From assembly GCA_016165875.1 (NCBI GenBank), contig JABBOT010000080.1, positions 46,892,032 through 46,956,031 of the forward strand: a stretch of DNA of 64,000 bases, in the 5' to 3' direction. A model generated the notes under the pieces. It made no database searches. It saw nothing but the letters and a program-made list of their open reading frames with translations, and was not told the origin of the DNA. Origin of the DNA: Acanthopleura granulata. Lineage: Eukaryota > Mollusca > Polyplacophora > Chitonida > Chitonidae. The number at the start of each line of letters is the position of its first letter. Within the stretch, counting starts at the first letter, position 1. Below, one piece after another: positions 48,213 to 59,290 of the stretch. The translations under genes were made by a program, and so were the position numbers.

Positions 48213-48440
48213 CACAATGTACTGTGTCCAGACAGTGGCCTCTTACCAAAAATAAAACCCTGCAATGTACTGTGTCCCGTCAGTTACCTCTTACCCCAAA
48301 TAAAACCCCACAATGCACTGTGTCCAGACAGTGGCCTCTTAACACAAATAAAACCCCACAATATACTGTGTCCAGACAGTGGCCTCTCATCCCAAATACA
48401 TCCCCACAATGTACTACGCCCAGACAGTGGCCTTTTCCGT
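48213..48440. repeat. ~46-bp minisatellite, five copies
   Basis: The unit is CAATGTACTGTGTCCAGACA plus GTGGCCTCTTACCCCAAATA and AAACCCCA. It directly follows the 82/64-bp array, upstream of cyclase A in transcript sense. A 134-codon open frame running through it is a by-product. Confidence 0.92.
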
Positions 48441-49222
48441 TAATTTTCCGTTTCTTATTTCAGAAGGAAACAATACCCCAAAATTATAGGAAGCTGCACC
48501 TTGAACAAAACCGAGGAAGCTTTGGCATGGTGAAATACTTACGTTTTGTGTGGAACACTAGTCAAAGCGATCTACTAGGGAAAACTGCGGACAAGAATCG
48601 CTCCAACAATGCAGTGAAAAACCCCTGAACACACACTTCGTGCACGAGCTGAATTTCGGACAATCAAGACACAGAGAAGTCACTCAAAGGCTTTAGACGC
48701 AATAGTACAGCAGCTGTCCACAGACGGTAGCTACATCTGTACCCTGATCCAAATAGGAGATCACAGATAGGCTTTTGCAACAGTCAGACCCCTGGCAGCG
48801 AGCCTGAACGTCAGAGAGTGAACAGCCCGGAATGTCCGCCTGGTAAACCTCAGCTAAAACTGCACCTCTGCTGTCTCCCACTTCCACGCGGCTGAATAAG
48901 CCAATGACACCAATGTCACAACACATACGGTGCATGACATTTAATTGGTCAAGTAATCGCAGCCCAGACTTTTTATCTCGGATGAGCTAAACTTTTTTTC
49001 TATATATTTTTTCTCTTCCAAACTAAACCAGGTCACTATGTCACTTTTTCGGCTCAGAGAGTAATTTCATCGATTTTCATCATTTACGTGTGATCATTTG
49101 CCAGCTATATCACACATTCATCGATTCACATTAAGCTGTGGACTCATTAAACCTGCGCACACAGATTGTTTGGTGTATCCGCTGTGTGCAGCAGTTTCTC
49201 TACTACTTCGCAGTGATGCTGC
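48441..49222. other. Intergenic DNA upstream of cyclase A
   Basis: The promoter or untranslated first exon of cyclase A may lie here, but nothing decisive is visible. A minus-strand frame of 80 codons (48935-48693, rich in Cys) matches nothing I know. Confidence 0.4.
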
Positions 49223-49579
49223 ACAATAAGCCAGATAGCGGTTTCGAGTTGCGCATAATTGCGCATGAGCGGAACGCGCCTTACTGTAGACAAACAAAAG
49301 CACATGATCTCATGCCTATCTCCTAATATTACAGACTTCGGCAACAGGCCAGTGTAGAGCTCAGCACTAATTTTTCTCCTGTGTTTTCACACAGTTTCCC
49401 ATTTGAAACAGCCCTAGAGCCGACGCATAGTCTCAAGTATCACACAGACACATAAAATGCACGAAATGGGCTGGATTGTGTGTGACTGCCTACAGTTCAA
49501 CACAGCCACGAGGGTCTGTTTATCAACCAGCGAAGGAAGTCCGATCATGTTTAGTGGAAACAGTTATCTGGCTTATTGT
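49223..49579. mobile_element. MITE-like element with 15-bp terminal inverted repeats, copy 2
   Basis: It starts ACAATAAGCCAGATA and ends TATCTGGCTTATTGT, a perfect 15-bp inverted repeat bounding 357 bp. The interior matches 7180-7550 closely (for example GAAACAGCCCTAGAGCC and GGGCTG...TGTGTGTGACTGCCTAC). No coding capacity and no clear target duplication were found. Confidence 0.75.
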
Positions 49580-50863
49580 AGTAACGCTTTCAAAGGAAGT
49601 TACATACAGTTCCTTTTTCTCGTTATATGATGGTGACTATGTGTTTCCAATGAATATCTGGAAATAATCTATGCTCTTACCCAACAAGCAAGTTTCTCAG
49701 CCAATGCTGCATTTCGATTTGCTAATCAAACTGGTTGTAGGGATAAATTTCACAGGTTTGACAAATGGGGTCATATGAAAATCAACAAGGCAACAGTTTC
49801 TTTCTGTCTTGCTTCAAAGATATTTATAAGGTATGGTATAATTAAAGGATATATTATATTTGTTTCATCCAGCTGACTACAAATTCAAAGCGTTTTTAAA
49901 ACTTTCTGCACTCAAAAAACTGTCGCCGATCGATCGCTACGTTTTAATGTATAAAATGGAAAAAACTCCCACTGTTTTTCCCGAGAAACACTGGCTAATT
50001 TTACGGTAAAACCGGCAAATATAATTCGAAGTAAAACGTATACTGTAACAATACTCGGCCTGCTTACTTTGCACAATTTTCCTTTCCAAAAGAAAATCTC
50101 CACGAGCAATAAAATCACAGCAGACACGTCTGATTAAGAAATGATCTGGAAGTGTGCCAACAACAACGTGGAAAAGTTTTGATGTGGAACGACGTATCCG
50201 ATGCTGTGCTTACAATATTTCGTCCTCTTTAAACTCTCCAGTATGTCCAATAGAATGTTGCATCAATTTCCAGCTCTATTTAAGCACAAAGTGTCATTCC
50301 CACCTCTTCGAAACAATCGACGATAAAAGAAGTCATCTCTTTCTTAAACTCTCCTCCAATACACTGACTTTCAGCTGACGTTGTCGAACCAATGTAGATT
50401 CCAGCAGTACAGGTAGCGTAAATATTTTAACATTTTGCTTTGTTCATCAAATTTGCACCAAGATAGATTTGCTAATTTTTATTTAAGTAGGAACACAGGG
50501 TTATTGTGAGAAAATTGAAGAATTCTTGTCTAAACATTATGAAAAGAAAGCAAATGTTTTTTTAAAGACATCTCCTGCGTCATATTTTAAAGTATAGTTA
50601 TTCACCACAGTTCCCAAATGCTCCTAATATTTGTCCTCCACGCGAGGTATCACCACTCCAATTAAGACCCGCCATGTCTTCATATAGCCTCTTTTTCGAT
50701 AGTCTAAAGCTCCCTTGTGTCTCCCCCTTCGCCGCACTGTAGCTTTGCATCAAGCAGAAAAAATGGTCATCATGCTAGGTTGATTTGTTGTAGTATAAAA
50801 TACAAGCTGAGAATAGTTTGAGGATATATATTTTTGGCTTGGAAGTTGGCAGATTTACTATAT
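49580..50863. other. Intergenic DNA with no recognised gene
   Basis: AT-rich sequence. No exon of a known family, RNA gene or repeat could be supported. Confidence 0.45.
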
Positions 50864-50910
50864 AAATAGTAAGGAGGAGCCGTGGCCGAAGGGGTTAGCG
50901 CGCAATGACC

Positions 50911-50916
50911 TAGGTG
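50911..50916. other. 6-bp target-site duplication, left
   Basis: TAGGTG lies immediately left of the element's first base and is repeated exactly at 53919-53924. In undamaged SINEs this position reads GACCCAGGTGCCTC, so TAGGTG (with C to T) is SINE sequence duplicated on insertion. Confidence 0.85.
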
Positions 50917-51857
50917 AGTAGTATAAGTATATGGGGGTTCTGGGGCACTTCTCGATTGGACCCGTCCCACCCCCCTGACGGGTCCCCAGCCCATGTTCCT
51001 ACCCAGCCTAGAACAGCACATAAGGATCCACGTACATAGATAATTGGCAATTGTGAATGTAGGTCGGAACCTACTATAGCATATTTTTTGCCGGGTCAAC
51101 CGCAGTTTCCGATACCTTTTTCGGGTAGCCCAAAACTTCGAATTAGAGACTTGGTAGCCCAAGGCATATCGAGCTACCGAAGCTATACCTAGAAAACTAG
51201 AACTACCACGATGGTATTTGAAGCAACCTTCCAATCCATCGGCCTGCCGTCCGAAAAAGCCATGGTCGCAAACCTTCTACTGGAGGACGCGAACGAGAGC
51301 AATCTTGTGCCGCACATCGCCCGGTTTGTCTATCTAGCCGGCAACCTGGGCCGCACCCACGTTTTCCTCCTAGAACGGCTTCCAACGTTTGTCAACAACG
51401 TATACCTCTGCGTCTACGGCGAAGACTGTGTAGTTCGTGGCGGGCGTCTGTGTTGCACCACTAGAGAGGAGAGCGCCGCAAAGAGCATCGTCGCAAGAAT
51501 ATCCACCGCCGTGCGCGTGAGTATCGGGAAGATCTTCGACAGTACCAGCCATGGCCACATAAAGACGAATATAGTCCACATCCTCGCATACCCGACAGAA
51601 CGTGCAAGGCTGTCAAATCCTGACTGTCGCCCGGATCGAGTTCGATTCAATCAGGAAGGCACAGACGGAGTGGCGCGGGCTATATCCCTGGGGCGCTATC
51701 TTCGTGGCAAAGGTGGATGTTTCCGAAATATCCATGGACGAGCTGCAAGCCTCCTTGCCTGCCTTCGAACGCCAATTGCTGGGCCATGGCTACGGTCTGT
51801 ATTCCATCGACTACACACGACACTTCTCTAGGGTCCTCGAACAGGAGAGGCTAGTGG
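50917..51857 (+). repeat. Left terminal inverted repeat arm
   Basis: Pairs with 53077-53918. The outer part (50917 to about 51260) is diverged but clearly homologous (shared CCTACCCAGCCTAGAACAGC, TCGGGTAGCCCAAAACTTCG). A ~165-bp segment (about 51255-51418) has no counterpart. The inner 437 bases (51421-51857) differ from the other arm at a single position by my reading. Confidence 0.9.
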
Positions 51858-53060
51858 AACACCTATGTGCGTTCCACTGGTTTCGCGAGCAAGGCGACCT
51901 CGCTGCCGCCATGCGCGAAGACATCCCACCATATTGGCAAACACCGACAGCGTAGGAATGCACGTCTGCACTTGGGTGCGCAAGAGCGAAGCAGGCTACA
52001 CGATCCCCACAAAGCTCTACAACAAGGTCGTTTCGAACTTCGAGGTTCCCGAGCCTACTGGCGGGCACCTGGCCGACTACGTCGATCAACCGAACCAGCA
52101 ATTGCGTCGCACCTTCTTGCAACCCGACGTGCAGGCTCGCGGATGTAGCCGTATCGAAGTCTCTCTCTACACCTGCTGTTGGCGGGACCTTTCGGCCGAC
52201 ACGACCACCTAGGTAGTGGCGGAGGCCTTGGCCCTTGTTTCCTCCGAGGAAATGCCAAAAGGAGAAGGCCTGTTTGTGGTCCAGCCGCCTACCAAGCAGT
52301 GGAAGAACCTGGTTGGCAACCTCGATAGGTGCCTTGTTCTGGCCGACCCGCCGCCATGGACGATATTCGTCGCCTGGTATGCGCACACGACGACGGGCAG
52401 GATCTCGGGTGTCCGGGTCAGGCCCACCAACCGGCCAATGCAGACAACGATACGACATGGGAAAGGGCAGTAGTGTGGGCTACGGCCGACTTTTGGCTTC
52501 CGGGCTTGCGGGTCGACATTTTGGTAGTTTGCGGAGCAAACAACGAGCAAGGTTTAGAGCTGGCCCCCCTCCGGTGTTATACCAAAGACGCTGATGCGTA
52601 CACGAACGGCCCCAACCCCTCGACGCACTTGCCATCTACGACAACGGCTCGTGGGTCTGGCGGGCGACCAAGTGCCATCCAATGGGCAGAGACACCTCGA
52701 GCTTCCACCTCCACGAGGTTCCCGAAATAGCCCAGGAGCCGCGAAAAGGATCTTCAAGAGATCCGGGATGCGGCGAACGCCGAAGAATGGCGGCGACGTG
52801 ATTGGGCTCGACTGGGCTTTGACGTCGAAGAGATGGAACGCCTTGCCCAGCTGCCCAGCTGGTGGCCGCGAATAGGCAATACGCAGAAGTGTTGCAGCAG
52901 ACCTGTGCCCATGTCGAAGACGCTCTGGACGACCAGAGCGCCAAGATCATAGACATCGCTGGAGCCTGCAAATGGATAATGCTGGGATTCACATTCGCCC
53001 GCGACGCGACACTCCGTTTCTACCAAACTACCCGGGTTTTTTTCTGCCACTGTTCGGCGT
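51421..53060 (+). pseudogene. Decayed open reading frame of the inverted-repeat element; possible replication-initiator-like protein
   Basis: Protein-like sequence runs left to right in shifting plus frames: RGLYPWGAIFVAKVDVSEI and YGLYSIDYTRHFSRVL (around 51680-51840), VCTWVRKSEAGYTIPTKLYN and GCSRIEVSLYTC (51960-52180), GEGLFVVQPPTKQW and IFVAWYAHTTTGRISGVRV (52265-52420), LAPLRCYTKDADA (52560-52600), and WIMLGFTF (about 52975). At least four frameshifts or stops break it. The pattern IDYT...KLYNK...RIEVSLY resembles rolling-circle Rep_trans-type initiators, but this is pattern recognition only and uncertain. The 5' part lies inside the terminal repeat and therefore occurs a second time, inverted, at 53513-53077. 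I would call the product unknown. Confidence 0.5.
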
Positions 53061-53076
53061 CGCCAGGGGAATGGGC

Positions 53077-53918
53077 CCACTAGCCTCTCCTGTTCGAGGA
53101 CCCTAGAGAAGTGTCGTGTGTAGTCGATGGAATACAGACCGTAGCCATGGCCCAGCAATTGGCGTTCGAAGGCAGGCAAGGAGGCTTGCAGCTCGTCCAT
53201 GGATATTTCGGAAACATCCACCTTTGCCACGAAGATAGCGCCCCAGGGATATAGCCCGCGCCACTCCGTCTGTGCCTTCCTGATTGAATCGAACTCGATC
53301 CGGGCGACAGTCAGGATTTGACAGCCTTGCACGTTCTGTCGGGTATGCGAGGATGTGGACTATATTCGTCTTTATGTGGCCATGGCTGGTACCGTCGAAG
53401 ATCTTCCCGATACTCACGCGCACGGCGGTGGATATTCTTGCGACGATGCTCTTTGCGGCGCTCTCCTCTCTAGTGGTGCAACACAGACGCCCGCCACGAA
53501 CTACACAGTCTTCGCGCCGTAGGTAGCCGTTAGACGTATACCACGTCTAGTTTTTCGGACGACAGGCCCATGGAATGGAAGGTTGCTTCTACTATCATCG
53601 TGGTACCGCTAGCTTTCTTCGGTATGCTCGATATGCCTTGGGCTACCAAGTCTCTAATTCGAAGTTTTGGGCTACCCGAAAAAGGTAGCCGGAACTGCGG
53701 TAGCTCCGGCAAAAAATGCGCTATAGCAGGCTCCGACCTACATCCACAATTACTAATATTTTATGTACGCGAACTCGCTCTGGCCTACATTTGCAATTGC
53801 CAATTGCCAATCCTTATGTGCTGTTCTAGGCTGGGTAGGAAAATGAGCTGGGAACCCGCCAGAGGGAGGGGCAAGTACCATCGGGAAGTGCGCCAGAACC
53901 CTCAATACTTATACTACT
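53077..53918 (-). repeat. Right terminal inverted repeat arm
   Basis: This is the reverse complement of the left arm. Bases 53077-53513 are virtually identical to 51857-51421, while 53560-53918 are diverged and carry a small extra duplication (CAATTGCCAATTGCC near 53795). It ends TACTACT directly before TAGGTG. Confidence 0.9.
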
Positions 53919-54103
53919 TAGGTGGCTCTCACCAATGCCGTCCACGTGAGCTCAAGTCCCGCTCACGTTGGCTTCCTCTTTCTGGCCGTAGGTGGGACGA
54001 TCCGACAGGAACCTGCGGAGAACCATAATGCTCACCACTGTCATGTAAATGAAATATTCTTGATTGCGGCGTTAACATCAATGAAGTAAACAAATAGTAA
54101 GGA

Positions 54104-54837
54104 AAATCAAAGGGCTCGTGTAACCATAAAGAGAGCGGCCATTTTAAGTGATTCACGTGAACACTTGAATCGTCACCAGCAATCGAACGCCTGGACACCA
54201 CAATTCACAGCTAACTTTCAGGTAGTGCAAAACAAAAACAGTCTAACTAAACCAATTCACAATCAAATTGTGTTGGAAAAATAATCCGGGAGTCTGAAAC
54301 ACTACCAAGAAAACAAAATCAAAAGCGTCCACTTATGGGCACATTCCCCAAATTTCATTTATCGGTTTACTACTATGCTTGAAAACACAGCAATATCACA
54401 TGACCTATATACTTCCACCTTAGAAATAATATTTGATCGGATTACCATTGCAAAATTATGTGTGGGCATGGATGGAAAGATGCTAAGACTAATATTTGAT
54501 TTGGATTAACTAGAAGCAGCCGGAGGATTTATTCACGCTGTTTGTCACGTTATAGAGCAACTCTGAAATAAGTTAATAAATATATGAAATGATATATACA
54601 CTTAACGTCCTGCTGCAACGTTACCATGGGATAAGTTACTACTGCCTAGTGCAAGATGGTAGTAGGTAAAGAAAGTTCTCTCGTATACACAGTACCAACA
54701 AATATGTATTTGCTGACCTGTGTGTGCGGACATTTAGCACCTTCACACCAGCCCTTGGCCTAAGCGTGCAGAACCATAGGAACCGGTGACAGCTGCCTTC
54801 ATGAGACCGTCAGTTGGCGTAACTATAAGATCCATTT
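54104..54837. other. Intergenic DNA with no recognised gene
   Basis: AT-rich sequence between two SINE insertions. Nothing supportable was seen. Confidence 0.45.
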
Positions 54838-55087
54838 ATTTATTTATTTAATTGATGTTTTACGCACTGAAGAATATTTCACTTATACACCGGCAGCATA
54901 ATGGTAGGAGAAAACTGGGCAGAGCCCAGGGGAAACCCATGGCCATCCGCAGGTGGCTGGTTGACTTTCCCAGGTGGGACCGGAAAGGAAACCAGCGTGA
55001 GCTGGGTTTGAACAGCGACAGCAACTACGAGAGGCTTGTGGGTCATTACCTTGCATTAGCGCGCTAACCACCTCGGCCAAAGAGGAC
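54838..55087 (-). mobile_element. SINE family A, nearly full length
   Basis: The tail (TTTATTTATTTAATTGATGT) is at the left, the body includes AGCCCAGGGGAAACCCATGG, and the tRNA-like head (GCGCGCTAACCACCTCGGCC) is at the right. The body has small deletions (for example at the CGCACTGAAGAAT position). Confidence 0.88.
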
Positions 55088-55434
55088 GCGTATAAAATCT
55101 AAACTGCATGTTCAAGTTTATTTATTTACCAGTGCCTTACAACCATTTAGAGAATATGGCAGTTGAAAGACGGGAATAAAATCCCGAGTGGAGGGAAGGA
55201 GGGGATTGGTTTGTAATGCCGTTTTCCATCACACCGGGGCGATACAAGCCAGGCAGAACTTGAGTTTGTTTGCACTCTAAATGGTACTTGTCAGTCAAAA
55301 ATAAAAGAACACATATACATAAATGTCTGTATGCGTGTGTGTGGGTGTGCGTGTGTAATTCTAACCAGTATATTCATATACTCTACTAAGGCTTATTCAC
55401 TACACTACATGGGGGTATCTATTTGATGGGGTGC
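55088..55434. other. Intergenic DNA with a short GT-rich tract
   Basis: An interrupted GT microsatellite lies near 55325-55357 (GTGTGTGTGGGTGTGCGTGT). There is no gene. Confidence 0.5.
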
Positions 55435-56955
55435 CTAGAATCTATGGCATCGGGTTAGGAAATCAGCCACAACCTGGATTATCCTATTATGATGTTTCGT
55501 AGGGCTCGGTATTGTAACTTCGTTAAAACGGCGGATGCCGAGGGGGCGTAGTTGTGCGTACATAATAATAGCGTAGACAACTAAACATAAGGTGGGGTGG
55601 GGATACTGTCCTCCACAAAACAGTCCTCGCACAGTCCTGTATTGTGGAGACCTAATCTGGACAAGTATAGCTTGGTCGATAGGTGACCGGATAAGAGTTG
55701 AAATACTAGTATTTCGTCCTGACGACAACGAAGCGACAGGTCATAGCATAAGGTAACCACTGAGTTGTGTTCATGGAAAAATCTCCCTTTGTCGGAGTTA
55801 TCTCATTCGTCCTGCCACATATCTATGAACTTTTGCTTTACTGAGCTAATTGCTTCTCTTAGAGACAGGGGAACAGCGAGCAATATGCCAAGCAACATAA
55901 GAGCTTGTTTAGCCAAATAGTCAGCCTGATCATTACCAGGAATACCGGTAGGCCTATATGCCGGCACCCATCAAGCGATACAGAGACGCCAAGGTAATCA
56001 AGTGTGGTGCATAGGTAGAGTATTTCAAATATAAGTGTAGAAGACTTGTTCCGCTCAAAATCCAACAAAGCCTCTAAAGTGCAAAGAGAGTCCGTATTGG
56101 TCTTAGGTCAATCAAAAATTGGGGGGCACACATAATTGCAGCGAGTTCGGGAGTAAACACAGCTAGGAGCCTAAAGGATTTGCTGTATTTAATTTCTGGC
56201 ACACAAAATGACGCTCCCACCACATTGGTGTCAGCACATTTAGGCGCGTCAGTATGAAGTCGCACTTAGACTGAATATGGCCTTTTGCGCATAATAAGGA
56301 GGTAGCGCAGTAATCAGACTTGTTAGTCTTAGAATAAAGGTCAGTGAAGATATGTGGGGAAACCAAGTTCCATGGTGGAAAGTCTGGTACAGAGGAAGGA
56401 TGTAGGTTTAAATCCGCACTTTGAATGAGAGTTATCTCTGTTTGAAAGGTAACGATGCGTTAGGCCAACTGTCATAGAAGCCGTTCTAGTAGGAAGGTAG
56501 GAGGATAGCAGAGGCAGAGTTGTTCCTATCCGCCCTAAGTGTAAAAGAGAACCCAACAGTGCACATTCGTCTGCCGATGTGCAGGGGCCATTCTTGGCAA
56601 ACTACCTGCATGGCATTGAGTGGCGGCGTCCGCATTGCCCCTGTGCAGATCCGCAGCGCCGCACGATGGCATCAAGCTTAGACTTAAGGCTGGCACAGCC
56701 CGAGCCGTAGGCCTCAAAGCAGTAATCTCGCCTTGAACGAATGAGGGAACCGTACAGTAACAGCTGGCGCTGCCTGTCAGCACTCCATTCTCCCCCAGAG
56801 ACACACCTCATCAAATTGATGGCTTTCTTGCATTTAGTTACCTTGTAATTAATATGCTCAGACCAAGTAAGCCATGCATAAAGTACTACCCCGAGATATC
56901 TGAAAGAAGAAGTAAGTTTGAATGGAGAATTATTTAAGGTAATCACAACATCGTT
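55435..56955 (-). mobile_element. Degenerate non-LTR retrotransposon (LINE), reverse transcriptase C-terminus and RNase H
   Basis: On the minus strand from 56946: a reverse transcriptase end (FRYLGVVL, then WSEHINYKVTKCKKAINLMR, LLLYGSLIRSRRDYCFEAYG) leads to a tail and an RNase H-like region around 56360-55860 (SPHIFTDLYSKTNKS, where the usual catalytic TDGSK motif is disrupted; PELAAIMCA). Frames shift repeatedly, so it is dead. It is not close in sequence to the LINE at 1-1290, so it is a different family. Its 5' part is missing. Confidence 0.82.
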
Positions 56956-57927
56956 TATGCCTCTCCTGGATTCCAGGCATACTGTGACAAGAACATGTTA
57001 AAACCAGGAAGCAGTCCCGTATAGTTAGGAAACACGGTATTACTCAGCCAGCCAATAAAATAAAGAATACTTTCTTCTCGTGTGTGTCATAAATTTCATG
57101 AGATTTGACTATCACCTTTGTTAGTGTTCCACATAGAGTTTTGAAATTCATCAAAGCAGGCTGTGGGAAGAAGGACTTCCTGCAAGCATATATTGGTCTC
57201 CCTTTGCCTATTGGCATTTAGGGTTATGGATCAAAGGATTTTTGATGCCTTGGACTCTAATCGTATGCTGAAACTTAGATTACACAACCCGGGCCGAGTT
57301 AGTAGATACTGACGACCCAAATTTTTGTGATAAGTTAAGAAAGGGGGTGATTGTAATGAATGTGTTCGCATTTGTACTTGCTAGGGACGGCGTAGGTTCC
57401 TATTATTTAAGCATATACTTGACGAGAAAAAAAACACAATTCAGACTGAGGTAAAATGGCAAAAAGCCTGATTTCACCGGTTACGTGTGACCATTTGTCA
57501 ATTATCACACAGTGCGCGTGTAACATTAAGATAACTGGGGTCAGTTAAGAACTGGAGTTTCTACAAGAATAGTGTCTTTCAAAAATGGCACCTATGCTAC
57601 AGAGTGGCTTCCGTTTAGTTATGAGGACGCCGTCTAACATAGCAGAAGGCCAGCTTACATAGTTAGTATTTATCTACTCGATTAGAGGAAAAGGGTGCTC
57701 GCGGACCAGTACGTTAGCTATCTCCAGTAGTGTAATAAACAAATGCTGGGTTCGGACTTGGGATCCCCCTGTCACAGTTCTGGGGCCTAATTTATAAATG
57801 TTGCAGAATGCTCACTTAGTGCCATCTCGTATGTCGTTCTTCACCGAATTCTACTTAAGCTTACATGAATGGTTAGAATAAAACCTTAAGCATATCTTAA
57901 GTGTATCTAACTGAGTACTTAGTCTCT
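56956..57927. other. Intergenic DNA with no recognised gene
   Basis: Sequence between the LINE relic and the transposase pseudogene. I see no coding similarity and no repeat landmarks. Confidence 0.4.
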
Positions 57928-59290
57928 CTATATCAAAATCTGATTGTAGAATGCTTCTAGTTGCTCACTGTACTCTTTGTTATTGCAGGCATTCAGAAGC
58001 AGATCTTGAAGATTTCTATATTGTCGGAACCCAGGTTGATCAGTGATGGCGTCTTGCGTTTGCAAGAGACCTTCTGCGTCAAGTGATTTTGCGTTTTGGA
58101 GAATCTTCTCGTAAAACAGGTCAAAATCTCCGTTTTGCCTTATTTTCTGAAAGGTTTTAACAGTCAAAGAAGCCATTTCTTGACTTACTGCTGCTGATAA
58201 ATTTGGACTTTGTAATGTTTTGCTAAGATTATCGGAGTGCTAAAGAATGAGGTGTGAGAGTGATATTGCCCAGAAAAGATCGAATTTTCTCATTTGTGGC
58301 TGCACTCCAATAATCCTAGCTTTCACTTCAAGGTCTGTCACACATTGTAGTGCCTCTTCCCACAGATTAAATAAAACCTCATAGTTATCAAGAATGCTCC
58401 CCAGTGAATGAACAGTCCAGCGCGTATCGGGTTGAATATTAGTTTTCATGTTATCAAACAATGCTTCATGCCCATGTGATTATTTGATAAATTTACAAAT
58501 TTCGTGCGTAATTTCCAAAGCGTCTTTAGTAGCTTTTACCTCTTTGATTGTGTCGTTGCACGCAAGATTTAATGAGTGGCCTTAACAGTGTGTGAGCAAC
58601 GCTTTCGGTTCCAACTCCTGTAACCTTACAGCCACGCCGGATTTTCTCCCACTCATACTGCCCGCGACATCATAACATTGCCCTCTGCATTTTCCTATTG
58701 ATACATTCATTCTACAAAAAACGTCCAAAATTACTTTTACCAATGTTTCAGCAGAGATGTCATTTACTTTGTAAACCTTAGGAAATCTTAGCGGACAATA
58801 AAATCCATTCCTTCCACCTAAAAACTAGTAGGACCTGTTCATGACTGGAAACGTCAGCTAACTCGTCTACCATTATACAGTAAAACTCGGAGCGATGGAT
58901 AGACTTCAGAATTTCATTTATGACCTGTCTTGAAAGAATACGGATCGTTTCCTTCTGAATGTCATGCGATACATATTTTTTTATTTCCACTGTAGAAGAG
59001 ACGGGCCGTCACTTCCACGCAAAATGAGAATCTGTGCGAAGTTCCCATCGTCTTCATCTGCAGCAGCACTGCTTCCACGGAATGGTAAACCTTGTCGACA
59101 TAAGTGACGTATATTTTCAAATATTTTGTATATAATGCGTCTATTTTCCGCCTTTTCTTCAGCATGCGCTTGACTGAGGGATTCGCCAATATCTCTGGTA
59201 GTTGCTGGTAAGGTAATGAGACGTTCAACGGCGTCTTTATGACACTTGCTAGCTTCGTGTTCCCCTCAGTATTTCTGGTTTTGCCGTGTG
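57928..59290 (-). pseudogene. Decayed DUF4371 / hAT-like transposase (ZMYM1-type)
   Basis: Minus-strand fragments run in family order. SVIKTPLNVSLPYQQLPEIL lies near 59200; YVSHDIQKETIRILSRQVIN and FYCIMVDELADVSSHEQVLL at 58985-58840 are the diagnostic 'DE.ADVS..EQ' region. Pieces around 58690-58620 resemble the C-DGA..M.G..SGV block. PDTRWTVHSLGSILDNYEVL (58410) and a C-terminal stretch (58176-57928) follow. Several frameshifts and in-frame stops (for example near 58500 and 58590) interrupt it. Intact members are hAT-derived domesticated or mobile proteins of ~600-800 aa. This copy lies just downstream of cyclase B and shows no terminal repeats that I could find. Confidence 0.75.

Larger units (their letters stand above)
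50917..53918. mobile_element. 3002-bp element with long terminal inverted repeats, AG...CT ends and 6-bp target duplication (Maverick/Polinton-like ends)
   Basis: The ends are AGTAGTATAAGTAT and its exact complement, flanked by TAGGTG on both sides. The left arm is 50917-51857 and the right arm 53077-53918, with the left arm carrying an extra ~165 bp. The 6-bp duplication, 5'-AG ends and arms near 1 kb fit Maverick/Polinton elements. Those are 15-20 kb and encode polymerase B, integrase and capsid genes, none of which is seen, so this would be a non-autonomous or internally deleted relative. It is markedly more GC-rich than its surroundings. Alternatives are a foldback element or an unnamed DNA transposon. 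Confidence 0.75.
50876..54091 (+). mobile_element. SINE family A copy split by a 3 kb inverted-repeat element
   Basis: The SINE head (GGAGCCGTGGCCGAAGGGGT, to 50910) and body/tail (53925-54091, CTCTCACCAATGCCG, TTCTTGATTGCGGCGTTAAC) are separated by the element at 50917-53918. A perfect 12-bp target duplication AAATAGTAAGGA flanks the whole (50864-50875 and 54092-54103). This proves a single SINE insertion that was later interrupted. Confidence 0.9.

Noticed and set aside
48224..48628. 134-codon plus-strand open frame with repeated QWPL motif
   Set aside because: It is produced by the 46-bp minisatellite; repeats give a spurious repetitive peptide and no family match is apparent.
51211..51831. 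206-codon open frame in the left inverted arm
   Set aside because: It lies in GC-rich DNA where several frames on both strands stay open by chance. The more protein-like signal downstream is in another frame, so I do not call this frame a gene by itself.
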